The position numbers and the translations under genes are program-made. A stretch of 64,000 nt of DNA, taken from CAZSDP01 sp964605665. Lineage in GTDB: Bacteria > Planctomycetota > UBA8108 > UBA1146. Position 1 is the stretch's first letter; the number at the start of each line of letters is the position of its first letter. Positions 9,005 to 17,894 of the stretch are shown one piece after another. The DNA lies in contig CAZSDP010000013.1 of assembly GCA_964605665.1 (NCBI GenBank), positions 53,356 through 117,355 on the forward strand, given 5' to 3'. The notes beneath the pieces were generated by a model, which searched no databases, was not told where the DNA came from, and worked only from the letters and a program-made list of their open reading frames with translations.

Positions 9005-10507
9005 ATGGATGGCGTCAATGCACGCGAGCTCTTCGCAGCCCAAAGGAGCCTGACCTACGACGACTTAATCTTGCTTCCCGGCTATATCGACTTCGGAATC
9101 GGAGAAGTCGAACTGAGTTCGAAACTGACGCGGGAAGTCTCGCTGGCAAGCCCCCTCTGCAGTTCACCGATGGATACCGTGACCGAGTCTGACATGGCGG
9201 TCAATCTAGCCCTTTGCGGGGGGATTGGTTTCATCCACTACAACAACACCATCGAAGAACAGTCTGAACTGGTGCGCCGAGTGAAACGATTCGAGAACGG
9301 GTTCATCACAGACCCCCTCGTCCTCGGTCCAGACCATAAGATTCGTGACATCGATGAGGTCCACCAACGTCATGGCTTTTCGGGGATCCCGATCACCGAC
9401 TCCGGAGATCTTGGAGGCAAGTTGATCGGTATCGTGACCAACCGCGACATCGATTTCGAAAAGGATCGCGACATCGCTCTTCGAGAGGTGATGACCACGG
9501 ACTTAGTGACTGCCGAGCAAGGACTCAGCCTCCGTGAGGCGAACAAGATCATCCGAGAATCGAAGAAGGGCAAACTCCCCATCGTAGACCGGGCAGGGAG
9601 ATTGGTTGCTCTTGTCTCAAGAACCGACTTGAAAAAGAACCGAGACTTCCCTGAGTCTTCAAAGGATGGAGAGAACCGACTTCTCGCAGGAGCGGCGCTC
9701 TCGACTCGGTTGGAAGATCGGGATCGACTCGATGCGTTGGTGACCGCCGGCGTGGATGTGGTCGTGGTCGATTCAGCCCAAGGGAACTCCTCCTTCCAAG
9801 TCGAGATGCTCCAACATGCCAAGCGGGAATATCCCGACCTGCAGCTGATCGCCGGCAATGTGGTCACCAAGAGTCAATGTGCAAACTTGATCGCCGCTGG
9901 AGCGGATGGAATTCGTGTCGGTATGGGCCCTGGCTCGATTTGCACGACGCAAGAGACGATGGCGGTCGGGCGGGGGCAAGCTGCAGCAGTCTACAGCTGC
10001 GCCCTACACTGCCGCGAACAAGGAGTTCCCGTGATCGCCGACGGTGGAATTCGGGACATCGGTCACATTGTTAAAGCTCTCGCGATGGGGGCCTCCAGCG
10101 TGATGATGGGCTTGATGTTCGCTGGCACCGCTGAGACTCCTGGCGAGTACTACTACCAAAATGGTGTTCGTTTGAAGCGGTACCGCGGCATGGCTTCGAT
10201 CGAGGCGATGGAGTCGGGTGGCGGAAAGCGGTACTTCGCAGAAGGCGAGCGGATCAAGGTCGCTCAGGGTGTCTCTGGAATGGTGATGGACAAAGGCTCC
10301 GTGAGGAACCTGATCCCCTACTTGAAACAGGGGCTACGTCACGCGCTGCAAGACATTGGCGTCCGCTCGGTTCCGTCACTCCACAGTGCACTGGACTCCG
10401 GGGATCTCACCTTCGAATTGCGCACCATCTCCGCTCAGAGAGAGGGCGGAGTGCACGACATGTACTCCTACGAAAAGCCGGTACTGGGAACGCGAGAACG
10501 CGACTAG
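9005..10507 (+). CDS. guaB: Inosine-5'-monophosphate dehydrogenase
   Basis: Oxidises IMP to XMP with NAD+, the committed step to GMP, in the cytoplasm. About 500 residues, normal for bacterial IMPDH. The TIM barrel is interrupted by two CBS domains (region of GFSGIPITDSGD to LVALVSRTDLKK). The active-site loop has GMGPGSICTTQ, with the catalytic Cys near residue 313, followed by VIADGGI and the MGLMFAGT phosphate-binding region. An in-frame ATG exists at 8990, but GGAAGG at 8992-8997 lies 7 bases before the ATG at 9005, so I prefer 9005. guaA follows 24 bases later, forming a guanine-nucleotide operon. Confidence 0.97.
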   Translation: MDGVNARELFAAQRSLTYDDLILLPGYIDFGIGEVELSSKLTREVSLASPLCSSPMDTVTESDMAVNLALCGGIGFIHYNNTIEEQSELVRRVKRFENGFITDPLVLGPDHKIRDIDEVHQRHGFSGIPITDSGDLGGKLIGIVTNRDIDFEKDRDIALREVMTTDLVTAEQGLSLREANKIIRESKKGKLPIVDRAGRLVALVSRTDLKKNRDFPESSKDGENRLLAGAALSTRLEDRDRLDALVTAGVDVVVVDSAQGNSSFQVEMLQHAKREYPDLQLIAGNVVTKSQCANLIAAGADGIRVGMGPGSICTTQETMAVGRGQAAAVYSCALHCREQGVPVIADGGIRDIGHIVKALAMGASSVMMGLMFAGTAETPGEYYYQNGVRLKRYRGMASIEAMESGGGKRYFAEGERIKVAQGVSGMVMDKGSVRNLIPYLKQGLRHALQDIGVRSVPSLHSALDSGDLTFELRTISAQREGGVHDMYSYEKPVLGTRERD

Positions 10508-10531
10508 TCCTCCCGGAGAGAAAGGCTCGAA

Positions 10532-12088
10532 GTGACCCACGTTCTCGACCACGAGTTTTGCGCAATCCTCGACTTTGGCTCGCAATACAGCCAGCTCATC
10601 GCCCGTCGGGTTCGAGAGAACCACGTCTATTGTGAGATTCTCCCCCACGACACGACCGCTGCGACTTTGGCGTCGAAAAACATCCGAGGAGTGATCCTCT
10701 CCGGAGGGCCATGTGGAGTCTATGAGGATCACGCCCCCACCCTCGACCCTGAACTCTTCGAGTTAGGAGTTCCGGTCCTCGGGATTTGCTACGGAATGCA
10801 GGTCGCATGCCAAACCCTTGGTGGTTCGGTGACGCCTGCGGCAGAGCGTGAATACGGAGACACTCAACTCGTGGTCGACGACCAGAGCGATCCGATTTTT
10901 GGTGGGTTACCGCAGCAGCTCCAGGTCTGGATGAGTCATGGAGATCACGTGGTGTCGATCGGCGATCGCTTTGAAGCGATTGCACACACCGAGAACTCGC
11001 CTTTGGCAGTCGTCAGAGATCGCAAGCGCCAGTTCTACGGTCTCCAGTTCCACCCCGAGGTGACTCACACGCAAGACGACGGAAAGATCCTGAAGAACTA
11101 CCTCTACGATCTTTGCAAGTTCTCCGGCGACTGGAAGGTGGGCGACTACGTCGAGCAAGCAGTCGCGGAGATTCAGAAGCAGGTGGGTGATCAGCGGGTG
11201 ATCTGCGCGCTTTCAGGCGGAGTCGATTCGTCGGCCGTCGCCATGCTGATCCATCGCGCGATCGGAGATCGGTTGAGCTGCTTCTTCATCGACAACGGCG
11301 TACTCCGCGAAGGTGAAGCGAGCCAGGTCAGAGAGTTGTTCGCGGAACGCTTCGGCCTCGACTTTCGATTTGTCGATGCGAGCGATCGCTTTCTAGAGGC
11401 GCTCTCAGCGGTAGAAGATCCTGAGAGAAAGCGGAAGATCATCGGTCATCAATTCATCGAGGAGTTTCGCGAAGCTGCGAAGCTATTCGAGGGAGTCAAG
11501 TTTCTCGCCCAAGGGACGCTCTATCCTGATGTTATCGAGAGCGTTTCCCCATTTCATGGCCCCAGCGCGACCATCAAAAGTCACCACAATGTCGGAGGGC
11601 TACCCGAGGATCTCGACTTCGAATTGGTGGAGCCGCTCCGTTTCTTGTTCAAGGATGAAGCTCGCCAGATCGGCAAGGAACTCGGTCTGCCAGACGAAGT
11701 CATCCAGCGACAACCATTCCCAGGTCCTGGGTTGGCAATCCGCATCGTCGGTGAAGTGACTCGAGAACGCTTAGAGGTCCTCAGAAAAGCGGATCGAATC
11801 GTTCAGGAAGAAATCCAAAATTACCCAGATCGACTCGATATCTGGCAGAGTTTCGCCGTCCTACTACCAGTTCGCTCTGTCGGAGTACAAGGCGATCAAC
11901 GCACCTACGACAATGCTGTCGCTCTGCGAGTCGTCGAGTCGACCGACGGAATGACTGCAAATTGGGTCTACCTACCGCAAGAAACTCTCGCGCGAATCTC
12001 AAACCGAATCTGTAATGAGGTGAAGGGCGTCAACCGCGTCGTCCTCGACATCTCGAGTAAGCCACCGTCGACCATCGAATGGGAGTAG
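10532..12088 (+). CDS. guaA: GMP synthase (glutamine-hydrolysing)
   Basis: Converts XMP to GMP using ATP and glutamine. 518 residues with the usual two-part layout: an N-terminal class I glutamine amidotransferase with nucleophile Cys86 in LGICYGMQ and a downstream FHPEV His/Glu pair, then an ATP pyrophosphatase domain with the PP-loop ALSGGVDSS near residue 226, and a C-terminal dimerisation domain ending DISSKPPSTIEWE, the conserved GuaA tail. The start is GTG, with an AAAGG-type ribosome site just upstream. It directly follows guaB. Confidence 0.98.
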   Translation: MTHVLDHEFCAILDFGSQYSQLIARRVRENHVYCEILPHDTTAATLASKNIRGVILSGGPCGVYEDHAPTLDPELFELGVPVLGICYGMQVACQTLGGSVTPAAEREYGDTQLVVDDQSDPIFGGLPQQLQVWMSHGDHVVSIGDRFEAIAHTENSPLAVVRDRKRQFYGLQFHPEVTHTQDDGKILKNYLYDLCKFSGDWKVGDYVEQAVAEIQKQVGDQRVICALSGGVDSSAVAMLIHRAIGDRLSCFFIDNGVLREGEASQVRELFAERFGLDFRFVDASDRFLEALSAVEDPERKRKIIGHQFIEEFREAAKLFEGVKFLAQGTLYPDVIESVSPFHGPSATIKSHHNVGGLPEDLDFELVEPLRFLFKDEARQIGKELGLPDEVIQRQPFPGPGLAIRIVGEVTRERLEVLRKADRIVQEEIQNYPDRLDIWQSFAVLLPVRSVGVQGDQRTYDNAVALRVVESTDGMTANWVYLPQETLARISNRICNEVKGVNRVVLDISSKPPSTIEWE

Positions 12089-12092
12089 ATCG

Positions 12093-12602
12093 ATGCCAAA
12101 TTTCCACCAGGGAGAGCTCGATGGTTCCCCGCTATCGATTGCAGTCGTCGTCTCAAGATTCAATGAATCGATCACCGAACGTCTCGTCGATAGCTGTGTG
12201 GACGAACTGATACGGCTTGGAGTCGAAGACGAGGAAATCGATGTCTTCTGGGTTCCGGGAGCCTTTGAGATTGCACCTGTGGTCAGTCGCCTACTCGATG
12301 ACAGTCGCTACGACGCAATCATCACTTTAGGATGTGTAGTACGCGGGGAGACCAGCCACTACGATCACATCGCGCAAACCACCGCGCATCAGCTCTCTGA
12401 GCTCGCCCAAAACGACGCAATACCGGTCATCTTCGGAGTGCTCACCACAGAAAACCAGGCCCAGGCACTCGCCCGATCGGGTGGTGAAAAGTCGGACACT
12501 GGAGAGTACGTTGCACAAACCGCAGTGGAGATGGCAAACCTGTTTGCAGAGCTGCCGGAAACTGACGACGAGGAAGAGGATGAAGTAGAGATGGTGGACT
12601 AA
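12093..12602 (+). CDS. ribH: 6,7-dimethyl-8-ribityllumazine synthase
   Basis: Penultimate step of riboflavin synthesis: condenses the ribitylamino-uracil with dihydroxybutanone phosphate. 169 residues. Substrate-site residues are visible: SRFNE near the start, WVPGAFEIP-type loop (VPGAFEIAP), and GETSHYDHI with His89 at the position of the catalytic base. The C-terminus carries an acidic extension (ETDDEEEDEVEMVD) absent from most homologues. It starts 4 bases after guaA ends, so it is probably cotranscribed with guaBA and with nusB behind it; a ribH-nusB pairing is common in bacteria. Confidence 0.97.
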   Translation: MPNFHQGELDGSPLSIAVVVSRFNESITERLVDSCVDELIRLGVEDEEIDVFWVPGAFEIAPVVSRLLDDSRYDAIITLGCVVRGETSHYDHIAQTTAHQLSELAQNDAIPVIFGVLTTENQAQALARSGGEKSDTGEYVAQTAVEMANLFAELPETDDEEEDEVEMVD

Positions 12603-12670
12603 TCGAGGTTCGCCGCGTCCGATCGACTGAACGCTTCTTCCCCAAGCTCCAAATGCGAAACTGTGTACAG

Positions 12671-13096
12671 ATGTCCAAACGCCGACAAGCTCGCGAACTC
12701 GCACTGCAGTGTCTCCATCAGTGGGACCAACAAGGCCCAGATTCTGGACTCGACGCTGCAACCGAGATCATCGAGCGGCTCGGCAGTGATCCTGAAGTTC
12801 GTCTCTACTGCGGTCGCCTGCTCGATACATTCTGGGACCACTCGATCCCGATCGATGAGAAGATCACCGCATGCGCTGCAAACTGGCGCCTCGATCGAAT
12901 GGCAGTCGTCGATAGAAATGTACTCCGACTTGCCGTCACCGAACTTCTCTTTTTTGAGGACATCCCACCGAAGGTGGTGATTGACGAGGCGATCGAAATC
13001 GTGAAGAAGTTCTCCACTGAGCGATCGGGCTCGTTCGTCAACGGCATCCTCGACCGGGTGCATTCAGAACGGAGTGACACGAATGGCCCTCGGTAA
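12671..13096 (+). CDS. nusB: Transcription antitermination protein NusB
   Basis: About 141 residues, all-helical. The N-terminus MSKRRQARELALQCLHQWDQ matches the NusB/RsmB fold signature, and the C-terminal part has IDEAIEIVKKFSTERSGSFV, close to the canonical EAVELAKKFG..S..FVNGIL motif. NusB binds boxA RNA with NusE (S10) to keep RNA polymerase on rRNA operons. A longer start at 12653 adds six residues with no support; neither start has a clear ribosome site. The 3' end overlaps ftsY by 14 bases. Confidence 0.93.
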   Translation: MSKRRQARELALQCLHQWDQQGPDSGLDAATEIIERLGSDPEVRLYCGRLLDTFWDHSIPIDEKITACAANWRLDRMAVVDRNVLRLAVTELLFFEDIPPKVVIDEAIEIVKKFSTERSGSFVNGILDRVHSERSDTNGPR

Positions 13097-14111
13097 GCTT
13101 TTCGGGCGAGGTAAAAAGGACGAAGAAAAAACCTCCTCTATCAGTGAAGCGGTATCGACGGAGGGGCAAGACTCGCAAGACGATGGGAGCGAATCTACAG
13201 CAGCTCCTGAAAAGAAAGCTGGGGCGTTCGCGGCTCTGCGCCGCGGTCTATCGAAGACTCGTGAAAAGCTCTCATCTGTTCTCACTTTTGGCCGCAAGCT
13301 CGACGATGATCTCCTCGAAGACATTGAAACAGCTCTCATCCAGGCAGACTTCGGTCCCGTGACCGCAACCGATCTCTGCGAGCAATTACGAGATGCCTAT
13401 AAAGACCGAGAGTTCTCTCCTGAGGATGCGATCCCCTTCTTGAAAGAGCGTCTGACCGAACGGCTCGGGCAAGACACCTCGCTGAATTTCTCTTCAGAAG
13501 GAACGAGCGTATTCGTTGTTGCGGGCGTGAACGGCACCGGGAAGACCACCTCGATTGCGAAGATCGCCCATCAGTTTCGGCAAGAAGGACGAACCGTGGT
13601 CCTCGCTGCTGCGGATACTTTTCGAGCAGCCGCGGTGGAGCAATTGGGCATCTGGAGTGAGCGACTCGGGATCAAAATGGTTAGTGGGCGCGACGGTGGC
13701 GATCCCGCCTCAGTCGTCTATGACGCTGTCTCAGAAGCTCTCGAGATGAACGCTGATGTGTTGATCATCGACACCGCAGGTCGGCTCCACACTGAGAAGG
13801 GGCTGATGGAGCAGCTCGCAAAGATAGGACGGGTGATCGATAAGAAGTTACCCGGTGCACCGCACGAGGTTCTACAAGTCTTGGACGCCACAACTGGACA
13901 AAATGCGGTTCAACAGGCGAGGGAATTCAACAAGACGATGCCGGTGACTGGTCTGATTCTCACGAAACTCGACGGAACTGCCCGCGGAGGCGTCATCTTC
14001 CCGATTCTCGATCAGGTCGGGCTACCGGTTAAATACATTGGAGTCGGGGAGGGAATCGAGGACTTGCAGTCATTCGATCCAACTCGATTTGTCGAAGCGC
14101 TCTTCGAGTAA
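13083..14111 (+). CDS. ftsY: Signal recognition particle receptor FtsY
   Basis: SRP-receptor GTPase that delivers ribosome-nascent chain complexes to the inner membrane. About 342 residues: a short charged A-domain rich in Glu/Lys (first 60 residues), then the N and G domains. The G motifs are intact: GVNGTGKTT (G1), DTFRAAA (G2), DTAGRL (G3), TKLDGTARGG (G4), and the C-terminal GVGEGIEDLQSFD. GGAG at 13071-13074 sits 8 bases before the ATG at 13083, so I prefer it to the GTG at 13074. It is the last gene of the guaB-guaA-ribH-nusB-ftsY run. Confidence 0.97.
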   Translation: MALGKLFGRGKKDEEKTSSISEAVSTEGQDSQDDGSESTAAPEKKAGAFAALRRGLSKTREKLSSVLTFGRKLDDDLLEDIETALIQADFGPVTATDLCEQLRDAYKDREFSPEDAIPFLKERLTERLGQDTSLNFSSEGTSVFVVAGVNGTGKTTSIAKIAHQFRQEGRTVVLAAADTFRAAAVEQLGIWSERLGIKMVSGRDGGDPASVVYDAVSEALEMNADVLIIDTAGRLHTEKGLMEQLAKIGRVIDKKLPGAPHEVLQVLDATTGQNAVQQAREFNKTMPVTGLILTKLDGTARGGVIFPILDQVGLPVKYIGVGEGIEDLQSFDPTRFVEALFE

Positions 14112-14186
14112 AGCTCAGCCAAAACAACCTTGGCGAGACTGCTCGAAATCCCTCCACTCAGCACGAACCCACCCAAGGCCGATCTA

Positions 14187-14828
14187 TCAGAAGCGAATTC
14201 CGATTCCGCCCAATATTGTCGTGTAGGTGAACTCCTCGAGATCGTCGATCGGTTGCGTCCAAACTCCCTCGACAAAAAAGCTCAGGTGCTCCCCAGTATG
14301 AGCAACCAGCCCTCCTCCGAACTTGAAGACAGTGTCGGTTCCGTCATCGGACAATCCGATTCCTGCGAGGTCCTCGACCTCTGCATCGAGAATCCCGACG
14401 CCGGTGAGACCGTAAAACTGCAGCGGAGCATCGTTGAGATACCCCTTGAGCTGAACGGTCAAAGTGCGGCCGGTAAAGCTCCCAATATCCACAGCAGGAT
14501 CTGCGAGATCAAAATCTGACTCGCCGAGTTGCTCATAGGAGAGCTCGACTGCTGCTCTTCGTTCAAGAAACCGATACCCGACTCTGAGGCCGGCCGAGTA
14601 GGCCGAGTTCGAGTCCACTCCAGGTGGAAGATCGAATGACTCTGCAATGCCACCGGCGACAACTGCCGCATATGGGCCGTCATTGATGACGGTCGGGGTG
14701 TCGAGGATGTGACACCCGGTTGAACCGAGTAAGAGAAGACCGATCGTCAATATGGAGTAACACCAATGACTGCATCGAATGAGAGTGGCGCCTCTGGCGT
14801 GATCGTCCCCCATGGACCCCATTCGCAT
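14187..14828 (-). CDS. Outer-membrane beta-barrel-like protein with lipobox
   Basis: 213 residues. A hydrophobic signal segment ends in LLGSTGC, a lipobox, so the mature protein may start as a lipoprotein. The rest alternates short amphipathic beta strands (GLRVGYRFLERRAAVELSYE, LTVQLKGYL, FKFGGGLVAH, LSFFVEGVW) and ends GGIGIRF, the terminal aromatic residue typical of outer-membrane barrels. Its size fits an eight-stranded OmpW/OmpX-like barrel. A lipobox in front of such a barrel is unusual, and no specific family is recognised. It converges on ftsY, ending 75 bases from it. Confidence 0.65.
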   Translation of the reverse strand: MRMGSMGDDHARGATLIRCSHWCYSILTIGLLLLGSTGCHILDTPTVINDGPYAAVVAGGIAESFDLPPGVDSNSAYSAGLRVGYRFLERRAAVELSYEQLGESDFDLADPAVDIGSFTGRTLTVQLKGYLNDAPLQFYGLTGVGILDAEVEDLAGIGLSDDGTDTVFKFGGGLVAHTGEHLSFFVEGVWTQPIDDLEEFTYTTILGGIGIRF

Positions 14829-14925
14829 CGAACCTCTCCAAGATCGGTTTCTGTTTCGCGTCTACATCCCATGCTTACAGGTTGCCGACCGGGGATTCAA
14901 CGGATCTATTGAGCTCCGGGCACGA

Positions 14926-15318
14926 TCAGAAGCCGAGCTTCTTGAGTAGCAAGCGGTGGATCGCCTCCGACTTTTCGGCGACCGCTTGTACTTTCTTGAG
15001 TTCACCGGTATCGAGCCAAGTGCCATGCTCTGGACATCGATCGATCAAGAGATGAACACTTTCATCGTAGGAGAAGCGTTTCATCGTTTGTTTGCACTTG
15101 GGGCACGGCGCAGGCTCACTGGAACCCTCATCCCAAGCGGTCGATGCCGCGAGAATCTGCTCTCGCTCTTCGTTGCTGAATTCCAGCTCTTGGCGCTCCA
15201 AGACCTCTTGCAGCTCTCCCTGATCGAGCCAAAATCCCCAACAGTTCTCACACATATCGACTTCGACACCCTCATAGTCGGTCAACCGAAGCGGCATTTG
15301 ACACCGTGGACAATCCAT
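14926..15318 (-). CDS. Duplicated zf-TFIIB-type zinc-finger protein
   Basis: 130 residues made of two zinc-ribbon halves: CPRCQMPL with CENCWGFWLDQGEL, and CPKCKQTM with CPEHGTWLDTGEL. Each half has the zf-TFIIB pattern CPxC..C..C..WLDxGEL; the second has CPEH in place of CxxC, so one ligand would be His. The function of this family is unknown. The start at 15318 (MDCPRCQ) is chosen because AGGAG lies a few bases upstream. A longer frame to 15360 has no support. Confidence 0.85.
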   Translation of the reverse strand: MDCPRCQMPLRLTDYEGVEVDMCENCWGFWLDQGELQEVLERQELEFSNEEREQILAASTAWDEGSSEPAPCPKCKQTMKRFSYDESVHLLIDRCPEHGTWLDTGELKKVQAVAEKSEAIHRLLLKKLGF

Positions 15319-15374
15319 GAGAACTCCTCTCGAGAGCCTCGAGCCCTGCTCGATCGTCAACAGGGTAACCGAGT

Positions 15375-15416
15375 TGCCTCAAACGGGCGAGTTCATGCTT
15401 CCAGCGCTTTGAGGCA
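15375..15416. repeat. Inverted repeat, 9-base arms with long spacer
   Basis: TGCCTCAAA (15375-15383) and TTTGAGGCA (15408-15416) are perfect complements separated by 24 bases. It lies downstream of the small lipoprotein gene ending at 15525 and upstream of the zinc-finger gene. A short stem CACTCT-TTC-AGAGTG also lies at 15496-15510. Neither has a T-run, so terminator function is only possible. Confidence 0.3.
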
Positions 15417-15524
15417 CTCCCCGCTCAGAGACACTCTCCTCAATCCACCGAGTTCCCCTCAGATCCGCTCGTAACTCCATTTCATGGACAGAGCGCACTC
15501 TTTCAGAGTGGCCAAGTCGCTCCG

Positions 15525-16022
15525 TCAAAGAACTCCAGCTGAATTCTCCCTGGGAAGAGAATCTTGCTCTTGTTGATCAGATTCATCCTGATCGATCGCC
15601 GGGCAAGGATCGCTTTCACAGTCGTCTCCGGCAGAAATTGGAGCCTGCGGTGAATATAGGAATGACCCCAAACCGACCTGAATCGGACCGACCCCGATCG
15701 CAGCTCCCGCTAACCCGACTTCGAGATAGAGCAACTTCCAGAGAGCAAACTCCGCCACTGCTCCTCGATTCGATCCGCCCAGGGCCTTGATACTGAGGAG
15801 CCGCTCCTCATCAGAAAAACCCAATGTGGCATATCCGTCGATCAACCCAGAAGCTTCAATCCCCAGTCCAGGCGCTTCTGAAGGACGGGCCCGGATGACG
15901 GTGCAACTACAGAGCATCAGTGTGACCAAAATCACCGAAGCAATTCTCAAATTAACCCTCGGCCACGTTCTACGGGCCGCGACGCTCTCTCCGGCGTGAA
16001 TCCTGATCGACTCCTTCAGCAT
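15525..16022 (-). CDS. Putative small lipoprotein of unknown function
   Basis: 165 residues, not recognised. The N-terminus has a basic stretch and a hydrophobic segment ending LMLCSC, which fits a lipobox, although it begins unusually far from the start (about residue 24 onwards), so the true start may be internal. The mature part is Gly/Ala-rich with moderately hydrophobic stretches (LWKLLYLEVGLAGAAIGVGP). The C-terminal 35 residues are acidic and hydrophilic (DDCESDPCPAIDQDESDQQE), with a Cys pair. Probably an envelope protein. Confidence 0.5.
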   Translation of the reverse strand: MLKESIRIHAGESVAARRTWPRVNLRIASVILVTLMLCSCTVIRARPSEAPGLGIEASGLIDGYATLGFSDEERLLSIKALGGSNRGAVAEFALWKLLYLEVGLAGAAIGVGPIQVGLGSFLYSPQAPISAGDDCESDPCPAIDQDESDQQEQDSLPRENSAGVL

Positions 16023-16109
16023 CGAACGCTCCCCTCATGCAGAATTGAAAATCGGTAGCTAGAACTGCCGGACGTACCAACCACCATTTCATTCTGAAAA
16101 TTCTCCAAT

Positions 16110-17837
16110 TTATTCTGGGGAGGCCCCTCCGATACCATCGGTCAAACTCTGATCACGTGCTGGAGAGAACCAGGAAACGACCCAACCCACCGTGATCGCG
16201 CTCACAGTACCGATCGTGTTCTTGTACAAAAACGGCAGAGGATCGATCCACCACTCGGCGATCAGCACTGAGAGAATTCCGGCACAGATCGCCGCAATTG
16301 CCCCCGCTTCACCAACTCGGCGAGTCGCCAAAGCGAGCACGAAGACTCCGAGCAGAGCACCGTAGAACCAAGAACCGACCTGATTGACCGCCTCAACCAA
16401 GGACCCTTCTTGATCAACGGTCAGGGCAAACCAAGCGGCAAATCCGCCGAAGAGGCAGATCGCCCCTCGAAAACCTCTCGTCTCTTTCGTATGTCCCACA
16501 TCCCCTCGGGACCCTCGAGGACGAAGGTCTCGGAGCAGTACCGTGGCCATCGCATTGAACTCACTATCGATACTCGAGAGAGCAGCGGCGAAAATTGCGG
16601 CGATCAAGAGACCGATGAAGCCCCGTGGAAGATCGTGGAGGATGAAGAAGGGAAAGATGTAATTCACTTCTTTGACCGCGCTTCCCTCGCCTCGCAATGC
16701 TTCGAGCTGTCGTTGTACTTCCGCTCGGGCGGAAAACGCTTCCAGAGAGGCACTCCGAAACTGCTCAGACTTTGACGGGCTTTCGGCTGGTGAGCGCAAC
16801 AACTCTTGAGCTGCATTTCTGGCGATTTCCCAGCGAGCTCGAGCCTCTGCGAGGGCAGCGCTCGCCTGCTGCTCCCCAGGCTCTTCGCTCAAGGAGGCCG
16901 CTTCTTTTGATACGACTGGAATGAAACTCACCGGAGGTTCTCGGAGAGTGAACACCGCAAAGAGGAGGACCCCAATTGTGAGAATGAGAATTTGGAATGG
17001 GACCTTGGCCACAGCGTTGAAGAGTAACGCTCCCTGCTCATGACGGAGGGACTTACCAGAGAGTAGCCTCTGAGCCTGACTTTGATCACAGCCAAAGTAA
17101 CTGAGAAAGAGGAGAGTCCCTCCCAAGAGCGCCGACCAAATCGTGTACTTCTCCTTGGGGTCAAATCGCCAATCCGCGAAGATCCAACGGTCAGTCGCTT
17201 CTGCCAATTGGATTGCCCCAGCCATGCCCACATCCTCAGGGAGCGCCTTGAGGGCGTATACAAAAGCCACCACCAACCCCACGACCATCACCGACATCTG
17301 CTTCACATCCGTGGAGAGTACCGCGCGCATTCCGCCGATCGAGGTGTAGACGACAGCGATCAAGCCCATCACGAGAATCGTCAGGTCAGTCCTCAAGCCC
17401 AAGACTGCGCTGAGGATGACAGAAGGGGCAAGGAGCACGATGCCCACCGACAGCCCCCGCAGTGCCAAGAAGACCAGTGCGGAGAGAACTCGTGTCTTCA
17501 TTCCGAACCGTTTTCCAAGAAACTCGTACACGGTGAAAACGCGTTCTCGGTGGTAAAGAGGCAACAAGGTGAAAGCGAGGATCAACATCGCAAGCGGAAG
17601 TGCGTAATAAAACTGAGCGAAGCGGACCCCGTCGATCCAACCCTGACCGGTGGTGGTGACCATAGTAATCGCCGAAGCTTGGGTGGCCATGATCGACAGT
17701 CCCATCACCCACCAGGGAGCGCTCCTCCCAGCAAGAAACAGATCCTCGGCGCTGTCACTCTTTCGGGATCGACGAATCCCGTCCAAGATCACCCAGCTGA
17801 GAAACGCGAAGAAGATCGCCCAGTCGAGTAGACTCAC
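16110..17837 (-). CDS. Sodium:solute symporter family (SSS) transporter
   Basis: About 575 residues with some 13 hydrophobic helices and SSS landmarks: LAGRSAPWWVMGLSIMATQA, the SIGGMRAVLSTDVKQ stretch and the FLSYFGCDQSQAQRLLSGKS segment. It would import a sugar, amino acid or other organic solute with sodium; the substrate cannot be read. I prefer the GTG at 17837 (protein begins SLLDWAIFFAFLSW) over the ATG at 17879, because the latter adds a non-membrane segment and would leave 15 bases to the divergent deacetylase start. A hydrophilic helical insertion of about 80 residues (16665-16910) splits two membrane helices and is unusual. Confidence 0.92.
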   Translation of the reverse strand: MSLLDWAIFFAFLSWVILDGIRRSRKSDSAEDLFLAGRSAPWWVMGLSIMATQASAITMVTTTGQGWIDGVRFAQFYYALPLAMLILAFTLLPLYHRERVFTVYEFLGKRFGMKTRVLSALVFLALRGLSVGIVLLAPSVILSAVLGLRTDLTILVMGLIAVVYTSIGGMRAVLSTDVKQMSVMVVGLVVAFVYALKALPEDVGMAGAIQLAEATDRWIFADWRFDPKEKYTIWSALLGGTLLFLSYFGCDQSQAQRLLSGKSLRHEQGALLFNAVAKVPFQILILTIGVLLFAVFTLREPPVSFIPVVSKEAASLSEEPGEQQASAALAEARARWEIARNAAQELLRSPAESPSKSEQFRSASLEAFSARAEVQRQLEALRGEGSAVKEVNYIFPFFILHDLPRGFIGLLIAAIFAAALSSIDSEFNAMATVLLRDLRPRGSRGDVGHTKETRGFRGAICLFGGFAAWFALTVDQEGSLVEAVNQVGSWFYGALLGVFVLALATRRVGEAGAIAAICAGILSVLIAEWWIDPLPFLYKNTIGTVSAITVGWVVSWFSPARDQSLTDGIGGASPE

Positions 17838-17894
17838 AGCTGCCCAACTTCCTGGAGGAACGACATGTACTTGGACCACCGACGAGAACTCGAA

